From: Brucella rhizosphaerae
GTDB taxonomy: Bacteria; Pseudomonadota; Alphaproteobacteria; Rhizobiales; Rhizobiaceae
Length of the DNA: 64,000 bases
NCBI RefSeq assembly: GCF_002252475.1
Contig: NZ_NNRK01000012.1
Coordinates: forward strand, 92,261-156,260
Reading direction: 5' to 3'
Shown here: piece by piece, positions 38,389-46,962 of the stretch
How positions within the stretch are numbered: position 1 is the stretch's first letter
How the letters are laid out: every line of letters begins with the position of its first letter
Program-made: the position numbers and the translations under genes
The notes under the pieces: generated by a model
Database searches by the model: none
Told to the model about the DNA's origin: nothing
The model's input: only the letters and a program-made list of their open reading frames with translations

Positions 38389-39371
38389 TGCAGATTTTCT
38401 GCTGTTGGCTTTTCGTAAACTTCACCACGGGCATATTTGCGAGCAAGGATAGCGCCGACCAATATTTGAATCTGATTATAAAGCATGATGGGCAGCACGA
38501 TCATGCCAAAGCCCGGGTTGCCGGCAAATAAGACCTGGGCCAATGGCAATCCCGAAGCCAAGCTCTTTTTGGATCCACAAAACACCGCAGCAATTTCATC
38601 GCCCCGGGTGAATCCCAGCCGCCGGGAACAGATGATGGTGAATGTGAAGATGAGCAGCAGAAGAACTGTACACAGGATTACCGTTAGCACTAGTGAACGT
38701 GCAGGCATGATTTTCCACAGGCCAGCCGTAACTGACTGGGAAAAAGCACCGTAGATTATAACCACAATTACGGATTGATCATATTTCTCAAGCCAGTCTT
38801 TACGCCGGGCAATAAAGCGGCCCAACAAAGGATGTATGGCTTGTCCCAGCCCAAACGGAACAAGCAACTGAAGCACGACGTCTTTGATAGTGTGTGTAAG
38901 ATCGGCTGCTCCCACTGCCGATGATTTAAGAAAGAACGTCATCAGCAATGGCGTCAGCAGGAGTCCGAAAACATTGGAGCCTGCCGAATTACAAACAGCT
39001 GCTGGGACACTTCCTTTAGCGATTGCCGTATAAGCGATTGAAGACGAAACGGCCGAAGGCAACACCGCCAGATAGAGGAAGCCGAGTTGAAGGTCTTCGG
39101 GAACAAGACTTGTCGGAAGAAAACTTATCGGCTGCACCGCGATCGGAAAGACCACAAATGTTGTGGCGAATATGAATAGGTGCAGCTGCCACTGCTTCAG
39201 GCCCGAAAGTACTGCCTGACGCGACAGCGCCGCACCATGAGCAAAGAACAGGAATGAAACGCCGATCAGGCCTAGCCTGTCCACGATTTCAGCGGCATGG
39301 CCGGTTGCAGGAAAAAATGTTGCGATAACCACCGCAGTGATCATCAAAAGAAGGAAAGGATCCAGTTTCAT
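38385..39371 (-). CDS. Bile acid:sodium symporter-like (SBF-like) membrane transporter
   Basis: A 328-residue integral membrane protein with about ten hydrophobic segments, of the SBF-like (YfeH/PF13593) branch of the bile acid:Na+/arsenical superfamily. Recognisable are FLFFAHGAALSRQAV, SNVFGLLLTPLLMTFFL and FCGSKKSLASGLPLAQVLF. Substrate is unknown; organic anions are likely. I chose the ATG at 39371 over a TTG at 39428. It is divergent from a full-length GntR regulator and coupled to the mini-GntR gene. A role as sulfite or organic-acid exporter for the adjacent taurine pathway is possible but speculative. Confidence 0.85.
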   Translation of the reverse strand: MKLDPFLLLMITAVVIATFFPATGHAAEIVDRLGLIGVSFLFFAHGAALSRQAVLSGLKQWQLHLFIFATTFVVFPIAVQPISFLPTSLVPEDLQLGFLYLAVLPSAVSSSIAYTAIAKGSVPAAVCNSAGSNVFGLLLTPLLMTFFLKSSAVGAADLTHTIKDVVLQLLVPFGLGQAIHPLLGRFIARRKDWLEKYDQSVIVVIIYGAFSQSVTAGLWKIMPARSLVLTVILCTVLLLLIFTFTIICSRRLGFTRGDEIAAVFCGSKKSLASGLPLAQVLFAGNPGFGMIVLPIMLYNQIQILVGAILARKYARGEVYEKPTAENLQ

Positions 39372-39430
39372 AAGGGGTGCCGTTTCGACGTTGGTTGCTC
39401 TCTGACTGTCAAACACGTACAAAGCCAATA

Positions 39431-39449
39431 ATTGGTCCGGAAATTGGTC
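39431..39449. promoter_or_regulatory. Direct repeat ATTGGTC in transporter/GntR intergenic region
   Basis: ATTGGTC occurs at 39431-39437 and 39443-39449 with a 12-bp period, in the 93-bp gap between the divergent SBF-like transporter and GntR genes. A candidate operator for the GntR regulator. Confidence 0.35.
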
Positions 39450-39464
39450 TGCTTTGGTGCTGTT

Positions 39465-40133
39465 ATGAAATCTGAGGAAGCCACCTTATGCCTGCTTGAT
39501 TATCTGCATGGCGCGCAGCTCAAACAACAGGATCGCCTGAAGCCGGAACGCGAACTTGCGGCCATCATCGGGTGCAGTCGTGAAACATTGCGGCATGCGC
39601 TTGATGCGCTCGAACGCGATGGAAAGATATGGCGGCATCAGGGCAAAGGCACTTTTTTCGGGCATCCGGGCGCAGAGGAACCCCGTTCGATGGACCGCAT
39701 TATCGCGGCAGCATCACCAGAAGAGCTACTAAAAGCCCGTTTGGTGCTGGAACCTGCGCTAGCCGCTCAGGCCGCACTCTCCGCAACGCCCAGTGATATT
39801 GAATGGTTGACGAAACTGGCCGCTGCAACCGCCGCCGCAAACGATTGGCAACAATATGAGAAAGCCGACCGCGAGTTTCACATCGCTATCGCCCGCGCAA
39901 CGCACAATTCCCTTTTGATAGGGCTTTTTCTCACGCTTTCAGCGGTTCGGGGTCGGGCGCGCTGGCAAAGACAACATGTCGATGTTTTTCGGAAAGGCAA
40001 TAAAACCCGCTATGCGGTGACGCAGGGGAAAATGCACAGCGATATAGTGATGAATATTGAACGACGAGACGGAGAAGCCGCTCGTCTGGCAATGAAAAAA
40101 CATCTGAAATCAATCTATGACTTGCTGGAATGA
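39465..40133 (+). CDS. GntR family regulator, FadR/FCD type
   Basis: A 222-residue regulator. The N-terminal winged helix is LKPERELAAIIGCSRETLRHALDALERDGKIWRHQGKGTFF, and the C-terminal all-helical FCD domain includes LLKARLVLEPALAAQAA and the metal-site-like His in DREFHIAIARATHN and GKMHSDIVMNI. Such regulators sense organic acids. It is divergent from the SBF-like transporter, its likely target. The start at ATG 39465 is chosen over an in-frame upstream codon at 39432. Confidence 0.88.
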   Translation: MKSEEATLCLLDYLHGAQLKQQDRLKPERELAAIIGCSRETLRHALDALERDGKIWRHQGKGTFFGHPGAEEPRSMDRIIAAASPEELLKARLVLEPALAAQAALSATPSDIEWLTKLAAATAAANDWQQYEKADREFHIAIARATHNSLLIGLFLTLSAVRGRARWQRQHVDVFRKGNKTRYAVTQGKMHSDIVMNIERRDGEAARLAMKKHLKSIYDLLE

Positions 40134-40311
40134 CGCCCAACGGGCTGCATCACGTTGATCGTGCACCCTCCAGAAGGCTAGTCAATATCCAGACACGCAC
40201 TGACAAAATCAAAGCCTGTGGCGACTATACAGATGAATTCTATCATGCCGGGTGCAGACATTCCGCGCGCTGCTATAAATGGCCAACCGCGAGGTCAAAG
40301 TTTGATACCCG

Positions 40312-41238
40312 TCACACGCGGGTCATTCCTGATCGGGGTAATCTCCCGTGCTTTGCTAAGAAGTCGAGCAACGCGCGGACCCGCGAAGGGAGCCATCCGC
40401 CCTGGCCGACATAGACCGCATGAAACACTTCCGTCTCGCCCGTATCCAGATGACAAAGCACCGGTATCAAACGTCCGGCAGCTATATCCTTTTGTACGGT
40501 GAAAGCAGCCATGCGGGCCATTCCAACACCAGCCAGAGCGAGACGACGCAGGCCTTCGCCGTCGCTCGTCTGCACACGGCCTGTATTGGGAACCATGATG
40601 GTTTCGCCTTTCTCACGGAGCGGCCAGCCATCTGTCGCTCTTGTGTAGCCAAAGCCGAGGCGATTGTGCCCTTCCAGATCGGCTATAGTGCGCGGTTCAC
40701 CATATTTTTCCAGATAGGACGGCGCGGCGACGATGGTCAGTGCTGTTTCGCCCAGTTTGCGAGCGACTAGGCTTGAGTTCTTGAGCGGCCCTGCGCGGAC
40801 TGCAACGTCAGTGCGCTCGGCCAGAAGATCGACCACGTCATCCGTTTGCACGATGTCGAGTGTGACGCCCGGATGGAGCGCCAGAAACTCCGGCAGCACC
40901 GGCGCGAGGATATGAGTGGCATAGGAGGCGCTCGTATTAATGCGCACACGGCCGACCGGCTGTTCGCCTATGCTTGCCGCACGCTCGGCGTCTTCCAGAT
41001 CAGCGAGGATGCGGGACGCCCGTTCGTAGAAAGCGCAGCCTTCCGGCGTGATCTGAAGTTGCCGTGTCGAGCGATTGAGAAGCCGCGACCCTAACCGTGC
41101 TTCCAGACGTGAAATGAGCTTGCTGACTGCCGAAGGCGTCAGGCCGACGGCACGCGCTGCATGTGAGAAGCCACCGAGTTCGACCACACGCACGAACACT
41201 TCCATCTCACCGGATCGATTGATCTCTAGTCTCGTCAT
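40312..41238 (-). CDS. LysR family transcriptional regulator
   Basis: A 308-residue LysR protein. The HTH is MEVFVRVVELGGFSHAARAVGLTPSAVSKLISRLEARLGSRLLNRSTRQLQIT (read in parts), followed by a periplasmic-binding-like effector domain. It belongs to the large PecT/DsdC-like 'MEVFVRV' group. It is divergent from the aldo/keto reductase, so that gene is the presumed target. The 180 bp between it and the preceding GntR gene show nothing notable. Confidence 0.9.
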   Translation of the reverse strand: MTRLEINRSGEMEVFVRVVELGGFSHAARAVGLTPSAVSKLISRLEARLGSRLLNRSTRQLQITPEGCAFYERASRILADLEDAERAASIGEQPVGRVRINTSASYATHILAPVLPEFLALHPGVTLDIVQTDDVVDLLAERTDVAVRAGPLKNSSLVARKLGETALTIVAAPSYLEKYGEPRTIADLEGHNRLGFGYTRATDGWPLREKGETIMVPNTGRVQTSDGEGLRRLALAGVGMARMAAFTVQKDIAAGRLIPVLCHLDTGETEVFHAVYVGQGGWLPSRVRALLDFLAKHGRLPRSGMTRV

Positions 41239-41552
41239 GATGAATTCAATTCACAACTGATGTTCTTATGAGCATTCTATTTCATCTGTTTTCCAACGTC
41301 TATCTTCGGGGAGAAGAAAGAACTTTGGGATTAAGATCATGCGTCCAGTGCTCTGCGACCGGACGACCAGTGCCGTTGACATTACCGAATTGTCTCGCGG
41401 CACACCTCATATTGAGGGTCTCAATCCGGCATTTTATTCATAGGGCCATCTCCATCTTGGAGATGAGGGCAATCGGACAATGGCCAATGCCATCGATCTC
41501 AATGCGCTTCCTGGTCGCCGATCCATCCTCAGACAACACAAGGAATATTCTC
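41239..41552. other. 314-bp divergent control region between LysR and aldo/keto reductase genes
   Basis: The reductase frame stays open upstream to 41268, but the extra residues resemble no protein and the ATG at 41553 has AAGGA. The GAATTCAATTC sequence near the LysR start may be part of an operator. I see no RNA gene. Confidence 0.4.
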
Positions 41553-42590
41553 ATGGAAATTCGCTATCTCGGCAAATCCGGCCTCAAAGTTCCGGTCCTC
41601 AGTTTTGGCGCGGGCACCTTCGGTGGTTCCGGCCCATTGTTCAGCAACTGGGGCAGTTCGGATGCTACAGAGGCGCGTCGCCTCGTCGACATATGTCTGG
41701 AAGCTGGCGTCAATCTGTTTGACACGGCGGGTGTCTATTCCGATGGCGCGTCGGAAGAGGTGCTGGGCGAAGCCATCAAGGGACGGCGCGATAGGGTGCT
41801 GATCTCGACCAAGGCCAGCCTGCCTGTGGGAGAGGGGCCGAATGATGCCGGTTCATCCCGTTTCCGGCTAATTCGAGCAGTTGACGACGCGCTGCGCCGG
41901 CTTCAGACCGATTATATCGACATGTTTCAGCTTCACGCGTTCGATGCTTTCACGCCCGTCGAGGAGGTGCTGTCGACCCTCGATGCGCTCGTGCGAGCGG
42001 GCAAAATCCGCTATGTTGGCGTCTCAAATTTCTCAGGCTGGCAGGTGATGAAATCCCTGGCCGTGGCTGATCGATATGGCTGGCCGCGCTACGTCGTTAA
42101 TCAGGTGTATTATTCACTGGTCGGGCGTGATTACGAGTGGGATCTGATGCCGCTCGGAGCTGATCAAGGTCTTGGCGCGATGATATGGAGCCCACTCGGC
42201 TGGGGGCGGCTGACGGGCAGGATCCGTAGAGGCACGACGCTCCCGGAAGGTAGCCGCCTGCACAAGACTGCGGACTTTGGCCCTTCGGTGGAGGATGAAC
42301 ATCTCTATCGTGTGGTTGATGCGCTTGACGCGATAGCCGAGGAAACCGGTAAAACTGTTCCTCAAATTGCGTTGAACTGGCTATTGCAGCGGCCTACGGT
42401 TTCCTCAGTTATTATAGGTGCACGTAACGAGGAACAGCTTCGCCAGAATTTAGGCGCCGTCGGGTGGAACCTCACACCGGAGCATATTGCGAGACTGGAT
42501 GTGGCTAGTGCTGTTGTTGCGCCTTATCCCCACGCTCCTTATCGTCGGCAGGAAGGCTTCGCACGGTTGAATCCCCCAATCGCGGGTTGA
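41553..42590 (+). CDS. Aldo/keto reductase
   Basis: A 345-residue NADPH-dependent (beta/alpha)8 reductase. The catalytic tetrad is visible: Asp in LFDTAGVYSDGASEEVLGEA, its Tyr, Lys in LISTKASLP, and His in MFQLHAFD. C-terminal cofactor motifs are QIALNWLLQRPTVSSVIIGARNEEQLRQNLGAV. It is closest to the YajO/AKR11-12-like bacterial group acting on small aldehydes or ketones; substrate unknown. Probable control by the divergent LysR protein. Confidence 0.92.
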   Translation: MEIRYLGKSGLKVPVLSFGAGTFGGSGPLFSNWGSSDATEARRLVDICLEAGVNLFDTAGVYSDGASEEVLGEAIKGRRDRVLISTKASLPVGEGPNDAGSSRFRLIRAVDDALRRLQTDYIDMFQLHAFDAFTPVEEVLSTLDALVRAGKIRYVGVSNFSGWQVMKSLAVADRYGWPRYVVNQVYYSLVGRDYEWDLMPLGADQGLGAMIWSPLGWGRLTGRIRRGTTLPEGSRLHKTADFGPSVEDEHLYRVVDALDAIAEETGKTVPQIALNWLLQRPTVSSVIIGARNEEQLRQNLGAVGWNLTPEHIARLDVASAVVAPYPHAPYRRQEGFARLNPPIAG

Positions 42591-42628
42591 ATGCAGGCGG
42601 CGCGATCAGTTGGTATCGTCATTTTGAT

Positions 42629-43312
42629 TCAGGTGAAATCGGGATCGGGCCGAAAATGAATGAGCGCGAGCGTTACAAGTGCAACCAGCGGCGGCAAGAT
42701 GAAGAGCTGAAGTCCGAACGCCATGTATAGCAAGGCCGACATCAGGCATCCAAGAATAAAGGCACCAACACTGGGCGCCATCTTCGTCAAGCGGCCGTAA
42801 ATCTCGGCACGTTTTTCGGGAGCCGCGCCAGAGAGAAGATCGGCGACGTCGAGCATGATCTGTGTCGACGTGCCGGTCATCAAGGTCGTTGGTGGGGCTT
42901 TGGCGAGATGGACCCGGTGAATAGCGTTCTGTATCGCCATGGCCGCAACGAGCGTCATGCCAGCCACAATCGCTCTCCAGCTATCTGCATCTGCAAACGG
43001 ACCCCAAACAATCATAAGTGAGGCGCCTAAGATAAGCACTACGACTTTGACGCCAACCATGGTTTTCAGAATAGGTAGCCCGAGGCGCGGCAATCGCAAG
43101 GATACAATGCGTGTGATGATTACGACCACACAGAAGACCGGTAACGCCAGCAGTTTGGCGAACGCGCCTGATGTGCCATGGGCTAGCGCAGCCCCGAAGG
43201 TCACGAAATTGCCGGTAACGTGAGCTGTAAAAAGCCCCTGCAGAGCCAGGAAGCCAGCCGTATCGACATAGCCGGCATTGAAGCTCAGAAGCGATGGAAC
43301 CGTTCGTTTCAC
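42629..43312 (-). CDS. DUF1275 (YoaK) family membrane protein
   Basis: About 227 residues with roughly six hydrophobic segments. The family signature at the N-terminus is LLSFNAGYVDTAGFLALQGLFTAHVTGNFVTFGAAL, read in parts, and IQNAIHRVHLAKAPPTTLMTGTSTQIMLDVADLL in the middle. Function unknown; some members are predicted transporters. GTG at 43312 with AAAGGG upstream is preferred; an alternative GTG at 43351 would add 13 residues. It is the last gene of a long minus-strand series, 38 bases from the convergent reductase stop. Confidence 0.85.
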   Translation of the reverse strand: MKRTVPSLLSFNAGYVDTAGFLALQGLFTAHVTGNFVTFGAALAHGTSGAFAKLLALPVFCVVVIITRIVSLRLPRLGLPILKTMVGVKVVVLILGASLMIVWGPFADADSWRAIVAGMTLVAAMAIQNAIHRVHLAKAPPTTLMTGTSTQIMLDVADLLSGAAPEKRAEIYGRLTKMAPSVGAFILGCLMSALLYMAFGLQLFILPPLVALVTLALIHFRPDPDFT

Positions 43313-43369
43313 CTCATATCCCTTTCCATTCTCATTGTTAAAGGACCTCACGCCGATGCATTTTCAGGT

Positions 43370-43795
43370 TCAGCCAGTAGTGTCATTGGTGATCGGCGCG
43401 CCGCTGTCGTCGTAGCTTACGATCTGACTTATTCCATCGGCTGTGACCGTTGCGCCGATCCTTCGCTGTCCGTTGGCGTCGTTCAATACTAAGCCTGACG
43501 TGCTGCCATTGTTCAGGAAAAGATAGGCGGATGCAGCATCCGCTCCGTCAAGCTTCACATGTGCGCCTTTCCCATCAATCTCGAACCTGGCCGTTGGTCC
43601 AGTCGGGTCAGGATTGGCGAGTACAACGCTCGGAAGACCTTGGGAATCGAGTTGCAGGCGCATGCCGACATCGCCTTGCGTGTTCATAAATGCCACCGTC
43701 GGCAAGCCATCCTTTACGGACAGCAGGAGGCGCGGATGCCCATCGGCATCGACAATCCGCAACTCTGTTGTTGTGATGGGTTCGGAAGGTTGCAT
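43370..43795 (-). CDS. Hypothetical repeat-like beta-rich protein
   Basis: 141 residues, not recognised. There are about five copies of a 25-30-residue beta pattern of the form hhDxxGxxRhxLxxxxxGxPxhhhxN: IVDADGHPRLLLSV, FMNTQGDVGMRLQLDSQG, LANPDPTGPTARFEIDGKG, LFLNNGSTSGLVLNDANG, QRRIGATVTADG. There is no signal peptide or membrane segment, and it is acidic. The pattern suggests a small beta-solenoid. It sits between the pirin and DUF1275 genes on the same strand. No function is proposed. Confidence 0.7.
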   Translation of the reverse strand: MQPSEPITTTELRIVDADGHPRLLLSVKDGLPTVAFMNTQGDVGMRLQLDSQGLPSVVLANPDPTGPTARFEIDGKGAHVKLDGADAASAYLFLNNGSTSGLVLNDANGQRRIGATVTADGISQIVSYDDSGAPITNDTTG

Positions 43796-43855
43796 CTTCT
43801 GTAACTCACATGAGACGATGAAAATACGAGCGATCAGTATGCTTGACTAAAGTGC

Positions 43856-44803
43856 TCAGACCACGGTGTCGGGAAGCGGAATGAACTCCTTTTCATCGCC
43901 GGGAGGGAGATGGAATCGACCGTGTTCCCAGTCACCTTGTCTCCAGGCTTCTTTGGCGGCTTCAATTTTTTCGGGTGAGGAGGCAACGAAATTCCATGAG
44001 ATATATCGTGGCCCGTTCAAGGTTTCCCCTCCCAGCGCCATGAGACGTGCACCCGTTTCGCCCGCAACAAGCGTGATGCGATCTCCGGGTCGGAAGACCA
44101 TCATACGTCCGGCTTCGAAAATCTCTCCTGCGATAGAGATGCTGCCTTCAACGACATAAACGCCGCGATCTTCGTGGTTGTCCGGCAATGGCAGCTTCGC
44201 GCCGGCTGTCAAAACAACATCGGCGTAAAACATGTCGGTAAAGGTTTTGACCGGGGCTCGTTCTCCCCACGCATTGCCAAGAATGAGCCGTACCTGCGAA
44301 CCCCCATCTTCAAAGAATGGCAGCGCTTCCTTCCCGTGGTGTTCGAAGACCGCGTCCTGTTCTTCGTTCTTTTCGGGCAGAGCCACCCAGGTCTGGACCC
44401 CGAACAGCGAACCGGGAGTTTGGCGCATGGCCTCGCTTGTACGCTCCGAATGAGTAACCCCGCCGCCGGCAATCATCCAGTTTACTTCGCCGGGATACAC
44501 CATCTGATCTGCGCCGGTGCTGTCGCGATGGTGGAACTCCCCCTTATAAAGATAAGTTACGGTCGCCAAGCCAATATGAGGGTGTGGGCGAACGTCGATG
44601 CCGCCGCCGCTCAGGAATTCGGCTGGTCCCATCTGATCGAAGAAGATAAACGGGCCAACCATTTGGCGTGCTGGCGCAGGCAGTGCACGACGCACTTCAA
44701 AGCCGCCGAGATCCCGTGTCCTTGGAATGATAAGCGTTTCAATGGCGTCCAGACTGCCATGATCTTCAGGGCAGTCAGGCGATTGTGTTGGGTTCCAGCT
44801 CAT
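43856..44803 (-). CDS. Pirin family protein
   Basis: A 315-residue two-cupin pirin. The N-terminal cupin keeps the metal ligands His74 and His76 (VRPHPHIGLATVTYLYKGEFHHRDS) and His118/Glu120 (GGGVTHSERTSE). The C-terminal pirin domain has RPGDRITLVAGETGARLMALGGETL. Several bacterial pirins have quercetin 2,3-dioxygenase activity or respond to redox stress. It is downstream of two DoxX and MFS genes in the train headed by an MhqO-like dioxygenase, consistent with aromatic or quinone chemistry. Confidence 0.92.
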   Translation of the reverse strand: MSWNPTQSPDCPEDHGSLDAIETLIIPRTRDLGGFEVRRALPAPARQMVGPFIFFDQMGPAEFLSGGGIDVRPHPHIGLATVTYLYKGEFHHRDSTGADQMVYPGEVNWMIAGGGVTHSERTSEAMRQTPGSLFGVQTWVALPEKNEEQDAVFEHHGKEALPFFEDGGSQVRLILGNAWGERAPVKTFTDMFYADVVLTAGAKLPLPDNHEDRGVYVVEGSISIAGEIFEAGRMMVFRPGDRITLVAGETGARLMALGGETLNGPRYISWNFVASSPEKIEAAKEAWRQGDWEHGRFHLPPGDEKEFIPLPDTVV

Positions 44804-44862
44804 GATTTTTGTCCTCGATCAATTTCGGGATTTCAATGTCTGATCGCGTGTCATGCTCGTAA

Positions 44863-45249
44863 TTATTCTTTGCGTGCCATCGCATCGACGCTGACCGGTC
44901 CAGCGCCTGCGGACGACAAGTAAAGAAATATGAAGCAGAACAGGATCGCGGCTACACCGCCATTTTGCGTTGGATATAAGCCTTGCGGGGCGTGGCGCAG
45001 GAAATAGGCGAAAGCCATCAGACCCGACAGAATGAAGGCGGATATCCGTGTCTGAAAGCCGATCAGAACAGTAAAGCCAAGAATAAGCTCGAACACTCCT
45101 GCGATCCAGGGAAGCGATCCCACGGGCGGCCCGTCGCTTGCAGGGAAACCCAGTATCTTCTGGGTCCCGTAGCTAAAGAGAACCAGCGCCGAAACAGCTC
45201 TCAGCAAGCTGAGAAGATAGGGCTGATACGAGAGGAGAGAAAAGTTCAT
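44863..45249 (-). CDS. DoxX family membrane protein
   Basis: A 128-residue, four-helix inner-membrane DoxX protein: LRAVSALVLFSYGTQKILGFP, SLPWIAGVFELILGFTVLIGF, LSGLMAFAYFLRHAPQGLYPTQNGGVAAILFCFIFLYLSSAGAGP, read in parts. DoxX proteins pair with redox enzymes such as thiol oxidoreductases and respond to quinone or oxidative stress. Its start overlaps the upstream MFS stop by 4 bases. Confidence 0.87.
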   Translation of the reverse strand: MNFSLLSYQPYLLSLLRAVSALVLFSYGTQKILGFPASDGPPVGSLPWIAGVFELILGFTVLIGFQTRISAFILSGLMAFAYFLRHAPQGLYPTQNGGVAAILFCFIFLYLSSAGAGPVSVDAMARKE

Positions 45250-46856
45250 CGGACACCTTTCTGAGACGGAACTGGCTTCAGGAAATGCCTGACTACAGGT
45301 CCCTCATCTCCGACATGGAATGCGTGCAGCGTTTTCTGATCGATCTGGTCGGTATGCGTTACTCGCTTATGCTGACGCTGATGCTCCAGCCAGCTTTCGA
45401 CGATAAACGCCTCGACGACTTTGCCCGGATCAGCGACATCTTCCCAGACGTCCCAACGGATCGCGCCATCGCGTTGCCTGACCGAGCTGAAGTGGCGCAG
45501 AGCGGCAATGAAATCAGCCTGACGGACGGGGTCGACGCGATATTCAATCTCGATCAGCACCGGACCCTGATCGCCTTTGGGTGGGGTAGCGAGAACCGGC
45601 TCGGTCCAATGGTTTGAGGGGGCAAGGTCAACAGCCGTATCCTTCGGCAATTGCCAGATTCGGGCGAGTAAAACTGTCGATGCCAGTCCGACGGCAGCTA
45701 TGGACAATGCTGTGGCAACGTTGGCATTCGTGGCCAGAGTGCCCCACAGAATACTGCCTCCGGTCATAGCACCTTGGAAAACAAGCAAATAGACAGCGAG
45801 TGCACGTGCCTTGACCCAACCAGGTGCGGCCATCTGCGCGGCAACGTTCAGCGAGGTCAGCATTCCGATCCAGGCGAGACCTGCAACAAACATCACTGCC
45901 CCGGCAAACCAGGCATTGGGTACAAGCGCCAGCATCAGCGTGGCGAGAGCGAACAGGCATGTCGCCCAGATTGAGATTGTATTGGCGTCAATTGTTTTGC
46001 GCAGTCGCTTCAACAATACGGCACCGAGAACTGCGCCAACGCCCATCGCTCCGAGAAGCGCGCCGTAGCCAGCTGCATCCAGCCCCAGGCCACGTCGTCC
46101 AACCAGAGGCAGCATGGCCCAAAGCGCGCTGCCGAACAGAAAGAAGCTGAAGGCCCGGATCAGGACCAGCCGCATGGCAGGAGAGTGCCTGGCATAGCGG
46201 TATCCAGCTTTCAACGCGCCGAAAAAATGCTCAGGTGGCAGGCTGTTGACGTTGGGCTGGCGTTTCCAGACGAACAATACAGCGAGAACCGCAATGACAG
46301 ACACTGCGTTCAATGCGTAAACGGCCGGCGTTCCGGCAATCGCGACGATCACCCCGCCGAGAGCCGGGCCGATTGCACGCGAAATATTGATGCCGAGGCT
46401 GTTCAATGCAATCGCATCAGGCAGAGCAGGACTATCCACCAGCTCCGGTACGATAGCTTGGAAAACGGGGGCACTCAGTGCAGCCGAGATACCCAGCACG
46501 AATGTTCCGGCAAGCAGAACCCAGGGTGTCGTCAAATCACTGAAGGTCAGTAAGGCAAGGGTGGCTGCAGCCGCCAAACCGAGAAGCTGCGAGGCCAGCA
46601 ACATACGCCGACGATCGACAATATCTGCCAATGCTCCCGCGGGCAGCGCCAGAAGAAACATGGGAAGCGTCGTTGCCGCTTGAACCAGGGCAACAAGCAG
46701 CGGGCTCGGAGACAACGAAGTCATCAGCCATGCAGAGCCGACGTCGTTCATCCACGTGCCGATATTGGAGATGATGGTGGCAATCCACAGGGCCCGGAAA
46801 ACCGGGTAGGTCAATGGGCTTTTTGTTGGCTGCGTTGCTGTCTCAGATGTCGTCAT
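45246..46856 (-). CDS. MFS_3-type transporter with C-terminal monooxygenase-like domain
   Basis: 536 residues. The first ~410 form a 12-helix MFS exporter of the EntS/MFS_3 type (MNDVGSAWLMTSLSPSPLLVALVQAATTLPMFLLALPAGALADIVDRRR, read in parts, with the usual loop motif). The last ~120 residues (PVLIEIEYRVDPVRQADFIAAL ... VVEAFIVESWLEHQRQHKRVT) look like a soluble ferredoxin-fold ABM domain, known in this branch. It is probably an exporter of small aromatic or siderophore-like compounds. Its stop overlaps the DoxX start. Confidence 0.88.
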   Translation of the reverse strand: MTTSETATQPTKSPLTYPVFRALWIATIISNIGTWMNDVGSAWLMTSLSPSPLLVALVQAATTLPMFLLALPAGALADIVDRRRMLLASQLLGLAAAATLALLTFSDLTTPWVLLAGTFVLGISAALSAPVFQAIVPELVDSPALPDAIALNSLGINISRAIGPALGGVIVAIAGTPAVYALNAVSVIAVLAVLFVWKRQPNVNSLPPEHFFGALKAGYRYARHSPAMRLVLIRAFSFFLFGSALWAMLPLVGRRGLGLDAAGYGALLGAMGVGAVLGAVLLKRLRKTIDANTISIWATCLFALATLMLALVPNAWFAGAVMFVAGLAWIGMLTSLNVAAQMAAPGWVKARALAVYLLVFQGAMTGGSILWGTLATNANVATALSIAAVGLASTVLLARIWQLPKDTAVDLAPSNHWTEPVLATPPKGDQGPVLIEIEYRVDPVRQADFIAALRHFSSVRQRDGAIRWDVWEDVADPGKVVEAFIVESWLEHQRQHKRVTHTDQIDQKTLHAFHVGDEGPVVRHFLKPVPSQKGVR

Positions 46857-46908
46857 TTTGGCTCCTTACCAATGGAACATACGGTCCGGCTTTTGGTGCT
46901 GAACCTTG

Positions 46909-46937
46909 GAGCGGGTGCGATCGTCTCGCACCCGCTC
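46909..46937. other. Perfect 12-bp hairpin between amidohydrolase and MFS genes
   Basis: GAGCGGGTGCGA (46909-46920) pairs with TCGCACCCGCTC (46926-46937) across a 5-base loop. It has no T-tract on the coding (minus) strand, so it is more likely an mRNA processing/stability element than a terminator. Confidence 0.5.
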
Positions 46938-46962
46938 AATATTAAGAAGGGTGGGCGTCAAC

